Shown here: piece after piece, positions 1 to 5,009 of the stretch
Numbering within the stretch: position 1 is the stretch's first letter
How the letters are laid out: each line of letters begins with the position of its first letter
NCBI GenBank assembly: GCA_945865355.1
Contig: CAMBDN010000098.1
Coordinates: 1-8,722 of the forward strand
Origin: Legionella genomosp. 1
GTDB taxonomy: Bacteria > Pseudomonadota > Gammaproteobacteria > Legionellales > Legionellaceae
DNA: 8,722 nt
Reading direction: 5' to 3'
Program-made: the position numbers and the translations under genes
Notes under the pieces: model-generated
Told to the model about the DNA's origin: nothing
Seen by the model: only the letters and a program-made list of their open reading frames with translations
Database searches by the model: none

Positions 1-62
1 CCAGCTAAAACAGAAAAAAAGGTCTATTTTAACGCAATATTAATCCAGTTTAATGATTAAAA

Positions 63-229
63 TCAACAGTTATGCCGCGAAATATCGGTTGGTGACCACG
101 TTAATTTTTTTAGATCGTATAAATCAATAACTTTATAATATGCATACGCTTGTGCTGTAGCAAAAATTGTTTTTGCCAATCTTGTTGATTCTGTTATTAA
201 TGCAGATGATTTGACTAAACCATCTACTA
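63..229 (-). pseudogene. Out-of-frame original 3' end of the effector-like gene
   Basis: In the +1 frame relative to the upstream gene, the second palindrome arm and the flank below it read open from about 229 to a TGA at 65-63. The translation contains VDGLVKSSALITES followed by RLAKTIFATAQAYAYYKV and ends in TDISRHNC. It is protein-like, with alternating helical residues and no low-complexity AT-driven sequence. The frame actually in use gives an Asn/Ile-rich tail ending at 133. Removing 40 bp (230-269) would join residue Met328 in frame to this tail and give an uninterrupted protein of 383 residues. I infer that this is the ancestral C terminus. Dot/Icm effectors usually carry their secretion signal at the C terminus, so its loss would probably disable secretion if this is such an effector. 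Confidence 0.5.
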
Positions 230-1254
230 GTAGATGGTTTAGTCAAATCATCTGCATTAATAACAGAATGCATTTTTGCAGCCATTGCCTTCCCTACCCG
301 CAAAGCTGATTTATTATAAACGCCAAGGGTTAGTATTTTTTCAAAAAAGGAGAGCTCTGCTTTTAAAGCTAAATTATTATATAGTTTTTTTACAGCGTTA
401 ACCTTAGAGAAGCCATCACAGAATTCAACAGCATCGTTTAATGTAAAATCATCACTGCAACCATGTTTGCCACTATTTAGTGCAGTGTCCATGATCCCTG
501 CAAATAAAATAGTCATCCTATTCATAAATTCTTGCGCGGTAGGTTCTTCTTGTCTTAAAGCAGTCAATTGCCCTAGATTCCCGATAAATTCAAAATAGTT
601 GAGTTGAGCGTTATCTAGGCCTGTTGCTTTAATACGTCGTTGAATTTCGTCAAAATAGGGTAAATCAGCTAACGTGACCTGCAATAAGTGTTGTAGAAAA
701 GCACCATCTGCAGCCTGCGTCTTTGCCGCTTTCTGAGATTCTATAGCATGTGTTAAACATAATGTTTTTACTTCTATAAACAAGGCATAATATTTTTTTA
801 ACTCCGGATGCAAGCGCTCAGCATTCTGTAAATATTTATCAAGATGATTAACACTAACCCCTCCAATAGGTTTGTCCGCTGGAAAGTGCTTGCTGAAAAC
901 ATTGAGTGCTAGACAAATAGTACCAGCCCTTGTTAATTCTTTTCGATAGCTTGAGATGATTTGTTCAACATGTCGATCAGCGTTTGGACGAGCATCTTTA
1001 CCATGTCGCTCACGTATACGATTTAGAGCATAATACCAGCAGAGTTCTCCTTTTTGGGCAGATTGAGGTACTCTTTTCTCAGGAGCAGATGCATAAGCTT
1101 TTCCATCATCTAAAAATGCAAGTATTTCAGTAATACTACTGACGATTTCAATGTCTTCTTTTACTTCTCCTTCCCCTGCTGATGCTGATGCTGATGCCTG
1201 ATGACTAGGCACAACCACTCGCGTATTTAACTCCACTTCAAGCTTTTGTTTCAT
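133..1254 (-). CDS. Effector-like protein of unknown function, 3' end altered by a palindrome
   Basis: A 373-residue reading frame that I do not recognise as a named family. I chose the ATG at 1254-1252 over the in-frame TTG two codons upstream, because an AAGG ribosome binding site lies 7 bases before the ATG but only 1 base before the TTG. The protein has no signal peptide or clear membrane segment. It starts with a low-complexity stretch (ASASASA, residues 20-26) encoded by a hexanucleotide repeat; the rest is mostly helical and hydrophilic. The motif QKGELCWYYALNRIR, with Cys72, recalls the Gln...Cys-Trp start of papain-like cysteine peptidases, but I cannot assign the His/Asp partners, so a protease role is only a guess. 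From about residue 329 the sequence is encoded by an 82-bp palindrome and then by DNA that reads better in another frame, so the last 45 or so residues are probably not native. Composition and neighbours suggest a type IV secretion effector; this is inference. Confidence 0.6.
   Translation of the reverse strand: MKQKLEVELNTRVVVPSHQASASASAGEGEVKEDIEIVSSITEILAFLDDGKAYASAPEKRVPQSAQKGELCWYYALNRIRERHGKDARPNADRHVEQIISSYRKELTRAGTICLALNVFSKHFPADKPIGGVSVNHLDKYLQNAERLHPELKKYYALFIEVKTLCLTHAIESQKAAKTQAADGAFLQHLLQVTLADLPYFDEIQRRIKATGLDNAQLNYFEFIGNLGQLTALRQEEPTAQEFMNRMTILFAGIMDTALNSGKHGCSDDFTLNDAVEFCDGFSKVNAVKKLYNNLALKAELSFFEKILTLGVYNKSALRVGKAMAAKMHSVINADDLTKPSTSRWFSQIICINNRINKIGKNNFCYSTSVCIL
188..269. repeat. 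82-bp perfect palindrome
   Basis: Positions 188-228 are exactly the reverse complement of 229-269, with no spacer and no mismatch; pairing stops at 187/270. The centre is CATCTACTAGTAGATG. It lies inside the 3' part of the minus-strand gene. Perfect symmetry with no loop suggests a recent templated inverted duplication (template switching at a fork) and not a mobile element, since no element-like ends or target duplication are seen. A chimeric assembly join cannot be excluded. Confidence 0.95.
1178..1195. repeat. Hexanucleotide tandem repeat (GCTGAT)x3
   Basis: Three exact copies of GCTGAT on the plus strand, with partly matching flanks, encode the Ala-Ser run near the N terminus of the minus-strand gene. 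The unit is a multiple of three, so copy-number change would alter the length of the linker without shifting the frame. Confidence 0.8.
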
Positions 1255-1326
1255 TTTCAAACCTTATAGCCAATAATTTGATCAACCATAAATTGATATG
1301 TCCAAAAAAGAAACATTTTATTTGCG

Positions 1327-1567
1327 TTAGGACTTACGAAACGATTCCCCTAAAAAATGACGTAATCGAGTATAAAAATCATATTTTTTGAACCATCGCT
1401 TTACCTTCATGGCATGAAGACACGGATAAAGCATCGATGCGACCATCGTTTTCAAATGCTGCCCTCCATTCACACCGAATTGAAGCAATTGTATCTTTTT
1501 AGTAGGCATGTATAACGTACCAAACAACCAATCAAATATAGCCATACTCGCGCCTAAATTCTTATTA
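1327..1567 (-). pseudogene. C-terminal remnant of a fatty acid hydroxylase / sterol desaturase family protein
   Basis: The minus-strand frame reads SNKNLGASMAIFDWLFGT, then LYMP and a short QFGVN stretch, and stops with TAA at 1329-1327. Members of the membrane di-iron fatty acid hydroxylase superfamily end with a HHS...D-N-(Y/F)-G...(F)D-x-L-FGT-x-x-x-P segment, which this matches closely. About 80 codons remain of a family usually near 250-300 residues. The catalytic His boxes and membrane segments are missing. The match starts at the very edge of the 53-bp palindromic element, just where the HHS motif should lie. The DNA beyond the element does not read as the missing part, so a deletion accompanied or followed the insertion. 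The ATG at 1545 is merely an internal Met and not a true start. Confidence 0.65.
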
Positions 1568-1620
1568 GACCTCTTTCGAACCTAGCAAATTAGACTAATT
1601 TGCTAGTTTCGAAAGAGGTC
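1568..1620. repeat. 53-bp near-perfect palindromic element (MITE-like)
   Basis: The arms begin GACCTCTTTCGAA and pair over 26 bases around a single central base (1594), with one mismatch (1581/1607). The termini resemble those of small insertion sequences, so this may be a solo pair of IS ends or a tiny MITE, but I cannot name the parent. No clear target duplication is visible. It separates the hydroxylase stub from unrelated DNA. As RNA it would fold into a very stable hairpin on either strand, but no T-tract follows, so it is not a classical terminator. Confidence 0.8.
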
Positions 1621-1874
1621 GAATGCATGCAGTTTCTTATCGTCCTTCGGACATTCCGCAGCATATGTAAATCAAAGCCAAATTAACTCAATAAAAATCT
1701 GATTGTCTGTAAATATTACATGAAATTTGTTGATATATTTATCAACTAGAATTATTCCAAGTTAATTAATAAAAAGTTTATACCATGGTGCGAAATGTCC
1801 GGTCCTTAGATTATTAATGGGTATAAATCACACAGAAAAATGCAGCCTTAACAGGTGGGCAGGGTCGATTTTTC
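1621..1874. other. AT-rich non-coding stretch with internal inverted repeats
   Basis: I see no credible gene here. The stretch holds CGGACATTCCGCA (1648-1660) and its inverted, one-mismatch copy (1789-1801). Between them is AT-rich DNA with a small GTTGATA/TATCAAC hairpin (around 1728-1746). It may be a decayed inverted-repeat element of roughly 150-165 bp, or the remains of gene ends deleted beside the 53-bp element. Confidence 0.45.
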
Positions 1875-2262
1875 ATGATAACGGGTTGGATTGTGATAAA
1901 ACGTGATAGGTTTGGTTCTGTTGTTGCTAATACTTTGGTCATAATACTTTCAGGAATTGGGAAATAGGGCCTTTGAAATTCCTATACCCGTTATTGCAAA
2001 AGCATTCCTATTTGGTTTCTTGGGAATAGGTTGTCTTTATTATGTGGAAACATCTATTACCTCATTTGATGCATATTGTGGTGATTACCTTCGTTTTGGA
2101 TTATAGTTTTTTGGTTCTTGCCGAAGCTGTTTTGTCTTATGTCGGAGTGGGTGTGTCTCCTATGACCATGAGCAGGGGAAACATGATTAATGCTGCGTGC
2201 CTTGAGCTTTCGCGAGCAACCTGTTTGCAGATGCCGTGCGAGATGCCTTCGATCCCCGCTAA
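1875..2262 (+). pseudogene. Peptide ABC transporter permease (DppC/OppC family), fragments
   Basis: Pieces of a dipeptide/oligopeptide ABC importer inner-membrane permease lie in order but in different frames. The first (1875-1964) reads MITGWIVIKRDRFGSVVANT followed by a hydrophobic run, like the N-terminal membrane helix; it stops at TAG 1965. The second reads FLGIGCLY and continues, one base out of frame, as IMWKHLLPHLMHIV. This is the coupling-loop/HxLPN region of the family, followed by LAEAVLSYVGVGVSP and SRGNMINAACLELSR. The third, ASNLFADAVRDAFDPR, ends at TAA 2260-2262 and is the typical DppC C terminus. Between the second and third pieces about 20 codons, including the last membrane helix, are missing with a frame change. 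Most of the N-terminal half is also missing. It is clearly non-functional. No partner permease, ATPase or binding-protein gene is nearby. Confidence 0.75.
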
Positions 2263-2318
2263 ACACCTCTCTAATTAGGGAGCCTAAACGGCATTATTGT
2301 GATGAATAGGAGTTTTGT

Positions 2319-2995
2319 ATGCCAGTTACAAAAGTAGGTGTGGCACTATTTTTGGGGTAAACAGCGAGCGGAAAAACCGAGCTCATTACTAGGGTCGTCT
2401 CAGCGAATCACGTTTTTCAAGAGTCGCATCATCCAACGGTGTTTCCTTGTTACTTCGATCATATCACTCAGAATAAATCGGTTGGAATTTGGGAATTTCC
2501 TGGTGATCCAAACCAGATTCGTTTATATCCTAGTCACATGAAAAATGTCGATATTGCGCTATTTTGTGTCGATCTCACAACCCATGAGCTTAATATCAAG
2601 TACACAAAAGAAACTATCGAATTGTTTCAAAAGATAAACGGCCCAGATTCTCCGATTATTTTGGTGGGAACCAAATCAGATGCACTGGAGGCCAAATTGG
2701 ACAAGCTGGAAAAATGATGGCTTTGGGATGCTTTCATTCTTCCATAGCCACTTCTGCAAAAGAAGGGAGACAGATCACTGAAACTAGGTCTGTTATTTTG
2801 CATTTATGCCTACAAAAGCACGAACGGAATGCATACAAAGAGGAAATGGTAACAATATCCCTCGAAGACAAACCGGCTGATGAGCATCAAAAATTAATTA
2901 AGAGATCACCATCTTCTAATACGTTTTTTAAGGAAAGTACAGCGCCTCAAACGGAAAGTTTTAGCTCGCGATGCTGTCAATGCAATATAATTTAG
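2319..2995 (+). pseudogene. Ras/Rab-like small GTPase with CaaX-type C terminus, broken by a stop codon and a frameshift
   Basis: The start ATG (2319) follows a TAGGAG ribosome binding site. One frame runs to 2717 but has a TAA at codon 14 (2358-2360). The stop occupies the first variable position of the P-loop, giving G-stop-TASGKTEL. Downstream are the G3 region WEFPGDP (residues 58-64, where Rab proteins have WDTAGQ) and G4 TKSD (118-121). The frame ends at TGA 2715-2717 beside an A-run. In the -1 frame it continues as MMALGCFHSSIATSAKEG, supplying the G5 SAK motif, and ends RCCQCNII at TAG 2993-2995. Restoring one base and the stop codon gives 225 residues, the normal size for a Rab-like protein. 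The last four residues, CNII, fit a CaaX prenylation box, with two extra cysteines just before it. Eukaryote-like GTPases of this type are known in Legionella. The Asp replacing the catalytic Gln suggests that the intact ancestor already hydrolysed GTP poorly. Confidence 0.8.
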
Positions 2996-3114
2996 GTCAA
3001 TTAAAGGGACACTATTCTCACTCATGTAAGGGGAGATATCAGCATTATTTGTCGCTGTCGCTTAATTATTTAAAACCAGGGTCTGTTGACAAGTCATTTC
3101 CTCACATCTTCTAA
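2971..3114 (+). pseudogene. Possible N-terminal fragment overlapping the GTPase end
   Basis: An ATG at 2971 opens a 47-codon frame that overlaps the GTPase C-terminal codons and runs into the 141-bp element, stopping at 3112-3114. The part before the element contains GHYSHSCKGRYQHYLSLS, which does not identify a family. It is in the same frame as the PP2C-like remnant beyond the element, whose length (141) is a multiple of three. The two could therefore be parts of one broken gene. This is weak: a shared frame has a one-in-three chance, and the ribosome binding site is poor. Confidence 0.25.
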
Positions 3115-3218
3115 AGTGCCTACGTACCAAGGCTTGTCCGCAGTATCTGGAGACCATCCTGGATGGCGCGGACAAGCCTTGCCACGTGGGCCTTATAGAG
3201 CAATTGTCAACAGTCCCT
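3078..3218. mobile_element. 141-bp MITE-like inverted-repeat element
   Basis: The ends AGGGTCTGTTGACAA (3078-3092) and TTGTCAACAGTCCCT (3204-3218) are inverted repeats with one mismatch. Inside, CAAGGCTTGTCCGC (3128-3141) is matched exactly by its reverse complement at 3168-3181. Weaker pairing around TACGTACC/CCACGT links the inner and outer parts. The centre carries CCATCC-T-GGATGG. The element has no coding capacity and is fully foldable, as expected of a non-autonomous miniature transposon. I see no certain target duplication. It sits inside or beside a degraded coding region. The family name and the copy number in the genome cannot be judged from this window. Confidence 0.75.
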
Positions 3219-3441
3219 AATAGAATTCTCGGCCAGTGAGTTATTTTACGAAGAGGATCTTAGTAACAATATTACGGTCATTGTTGAATATAATACTTTA
3301 GATGTTTCTTGTAATAGGAACGTTAAGTCTACTGTTGTTGCCGTAAGGGAAATTCCAGGCCGTGAGTATGCAGTAGAATCAAAGGAGCAAATATGTAGTT
3401 TAGAGCAATATGAGCAACGTTTGCGAGCTCTTCACAAATAA
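3219..3441 (+). pseudogene. C-terminal remnant, possibly of a PP2C-type protein phosphatase
   Basis: Directly after the 141-bp element, one frame reads about 73 codons to TAA 3439-3441 and looks protein-like. It contains SASELFYEEDLSNNITVIVEY followed by about 50 more residues rich in Glu and Val. The PP2C (PPM) family of metal-dependent Ser/Thr phosphatases ends its domain with a conserved A..L...A...SxDNITVIVV stretch, which the NNITVIVEY segment resembles. The metal-binding aspartates of the N-terminal domain are absent, and no start codon or ribosome binding site is present. The same frame stays open beyond the TAA until 3603, so the TAA could itself be a nonsense mutation. The assignment depends on one motif. 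Confidence 0.4.
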
Positions 3442-3545
3442 CCTCAACAGGAGGAACATCAGGGGCCGCTAGAAAATGTTCGACCCTCAGCTGGATGTAG
3501 AATGAATGATCTTTGCCTATGGTTAGGGAAAGAAATTTGCTTTGA

Positions 3546-3598
3546 GAATAACACCTCTGTACATGACAGATTTTTTTTCATGTACAGAGGAATAACAC
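3546..3598. repeat. Hairpin flanked by 9-bp direct repeats
   Basis: CCTCTGTACATGA (3554-3566) pairs exactly with 3578-3590 across an 11-base loop ending in seven T. The hairpin is bordered by two copies of GAATAACAC (3546-3554 and 3590-3598), which overlap its ends by one base. Flanking direct repeats around an inverted repeat look like a target duplication around a very small insertion of about 35 bp. The T-run is in the loop and not after the stem, so it is not a standard terminator. Confidence 0.75.
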
Positions 3599-3627
3599 AT
3601 TGAGTTGCAGACAGGCGTTGAAATGCG

Positions 3628-3636
3628 TGTTAAAAT
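3628..3636 (+). promoter_or_regulatory. Candidate extended -10 promoter for the ccm operon
   Basis: TGTTAAAAT matches the extended -10 form TGnTAnAAT and lies about 30 bases before the ccmC start. No good -35 is at 16-18 bases; TTGCAG (3605-3610) is 20 bases away. The position is sensible if ccmC is now the first gene of the transcript, but this rests on one short motif. Confidence 0.3.
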
Positions 3637-3666
3637 TCACATCCATTTCTGATTGAATTATTCCCT

Positions 3667-4410
3667 ATGTGGAAGCTATTATATCAACTAGCTTCGCCCA
3701 AGACATTTTACCAAATGTCAGGTCGTTGGATCCCTTGGTTTGCAGCCAGCACATTGCTGATATTGGCAACGGGCCTTATTTGGGGATTGGTCTTCGCGCC
3801 GCCTGATTATCAGCAGGGCGATGCGTTTCGTATTATTTATGTTCATGTACCCAGCGCGTTTTTATCGATGGCTCTTTATGTCTGGATGGGCTTTTTGGCG
3901 GTATTATTACTCGTTTGGCGTATAAAAATGGCGGGCGTTTTTTTAGGTGTCTGTGCACAATTAGGCGCGTGCATGACGTTCTTAGCCTTAGTGACCGGTA
4001 GCATCTGGGGTAAGCCCATGTGGGGAACTTGGTGGGTTTGGGACGCGCGTTTGACTTCTGAACTCATCCTTTTGTTTCTATACAGTGCTGTAATTGCTAC
4101 GGGCCATGCCTATCAAAACAGAGAGCAGGGCGATAAAATTGTTGCGATTTTAACGTTGGTTGGTTTGGTTGATTTACCGATTATTCATTACTCGGTTTAT
4201 TGGTGGAATAGTTTGCATCAAGGTGCAACCCTGTCTTTAATGGCTAAACCTAAAATCGATATGAGCATGCTTTATCCCTTACTATTGATGCTGGTTGGTT
4301 TTGCGCTTTATTGCGTGTTAGCTATTTTATTAAAAACACGAAATGAGCTATTACTGCGTGAGCGTCGTCAAAGCTGGGTCCAAGGGATGATCGAGGGGAA
4401 ACGGAAATGA
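3667..4410 (+). CDS. ccmC: Heme exporter/handling protein CcmC
   Basis: Integral inner-membrane protein of the cytochrome c maturation System I. It presents heme at the periplasmic face and loads it covalently onto CcmE, working with CcmA, CcmB and CcmD. The 247 residues have about six membrane helices. The WWD heme-handling motif WGTWWVWDARLTSE starts at residue 119. The two heme-ligand histidines are at H60 (YVHVPS) and H184 (NSLHQG), the same numbers as in E. coli, which supports the MWKLLYQL start. No Shine-Dalgarno sequence is visible before the ATG, which is unusual for the first gene of an operon. In the usual gene order this start would be translationally coupled to ccmB, which is not in the window. 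The stop overlaps the ccmD start by ATGA. Confidence 0.97.
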   Translation: MWKLLYQLASPKTFYQMSGRWIPWFAASTLLILATGLIWGLVFAPPDYQQGDAFRIIYVHVPSAFLSMALYVWMGFLAVLLLVWRIKMAGVFLGVCAQLGACMTFLALVTGSIWGKPMWGTWWVWDARLTSELILLFLYSAVIATGHAYQNREQGDKIVAILTLVGLVDLPIIHYSVYWWNSLHQGATLSLMAKPKIDMSMLYPLLLMLVGFALYCVLAILLKTRNELLLRERRQSWVQGMIEGKRK

Positions 4411-4568
4411 GTCAATTGATGCAGTGGTTGTCCATGGGAGGATATGCCCGCTTTATTTGGCCGGCTTATGGTTTGGTTCTTTTTGTTTTGGTGTTTAATA
4501 TTTTAAGTATCAAATGGCAAACAAAGCGTACTCGTAAGGTATTACAACTTTGGTTCAAAAGGCAATAA
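4407..4568 (+). CDS. ccmD: Heme exporter accessory protein CcmD
   Basis: A 53-residue single-pass membrane protein beginning MSQLMQWLSMGGYARFIWPA. The GGYA.F.W..Y motif, then a hydrophobic helix (about residues 17-32) and a Lys/Arg-rich cytoplasmic tail, are typical of CcmD. In the System I pathway CcmD stabilises the CcmABC-CcmE complex and is needed to release heme-loaded CcmE. The start overlaps the ccmC stop by four bases and ccmE begins three bases after its stop, so translation is probably coupled. Confidence 0.93.
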   Translation: MSQLMQWLSMGGYARFIWPAYGLVLFVLVFNILSIKWQTKRTRKVLQLWFKRQ

Positions 4569-4571
4569 ACG

Positions 4572-5009
4572 ATGCATCCTGCCCGTAAACGCAAATTAAT
4601 GGTATTGATACTCATGGTTAGCGTCTTGGCTATTGCATCGGCGTTGATGCTTTACGCATTACGGCAAAATATCAGCCTATTTTATACGCCCAGCCAAATT
4701 GCTAAGGGTGAGGCGCCGAGTCAACATGCGATCCGGGTAGGGGGCATGGTTGTGCCTGGTAGCGTTAAGCGGAGTGGCGAAGATTTAACGGTGAAATTTG
4801 ATATCACTGATTATGCTCACACAATCACCGTTGCCTACCGTGGCATATTGCCTGATCTATTCCGGGAAGGGCAAGGTATTGTAGCCTTAGGTCAGCTTGT
4901 TGATAATCACTTTGTGCAAGCTACAGAGGTTCTAGCAAAACATGATGAAAAATATATGCCGCCAGAAGTTAAAGATGCGATCAAGCAAGCTAAAAGGGAT
5001 AAGATTTGA
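4572..5009 (+). CDS. ccmE: Periplasmic heme chaperone CcmE
   Basis: A 145-residue protein with a positively charged N terminus (MHPARKRK), one membrane anchor (about residues 9-28) and a periplasmic beta-barrel (OB-fold) domain. The covalent heme site is H124 in LAKHDEKYMPPEV, with Y128 completing the HxxxY motif (H130/Y134 in E. coli). It receives heme from CcmC and passes it to CcmF/CcmH for ligation. Conserved blocks include LFYTPSQI and the RVGGMV strand. The C-terminal tail is short and charged. The stop TGA overlaps the ccmF ATG by one base. Confidence 0.97.
   Translation: MHPARKRKLMVLILMVSVLAIASALMLYALRQNISLFYTPSQIAKGEAPSQHAIRVGGMVVPGSVKRSGEDLTVKFDITDYAHTITVAYRGILPDLFREGQGIVALGQLVDNHFVQATEVLAKHDEKYMPPEVKDAIKQAKRDKI

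Larger units (their letters stand above)
3442..3666. other. Non-coding leader upstream of ccmC
   Basis: This holds no convincing gene. A 33-codon frame from the ATG at 3502 has no ribosome binding site and only continues the frame of the preceding remnant. The stretch contains the 13-bp-stem hairpin with 9-bp direct repeats and a possible promoter for ccmC. No trace of a CcmB C terminus was found. Confidence 0.5.

Noticed and set aside
150..269. A plus-strand second copy of the effector gene's end, since the palindrome encodes the same VINADDLTKPST on both strands
   Set aside because: The match is confined to the palindrome and follows automatically from the symmetry; the flanking plus-strand residues do not align convincingly.
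1327..1545. A complete 72-residue minus-strand gene starting at the ATG at 1545
   Set aside because: The family match continues upstream of this Met to the edge of the 53-bp element, and there is no ribosome binding site, so it is a truncated stub.
1568..1620. An intrinsic terminator
   Set aside because: The stem is far longer than needed and no T-run follows on either strand; a palindromic mobile element explains it better.
2042..2278. A 78-residue plus-strand gene
   Set aside because: It is an internal piece of the permease; its last residues are out of frame with the true DppC-like C terminus, which reads in another frame.
3502..3603. A small 33-codon gene upstream of ccmC
   Set aside because: It has no ribosome binding site, merely continues the frame of the preceding remnant, and is crossed by the hairpin.
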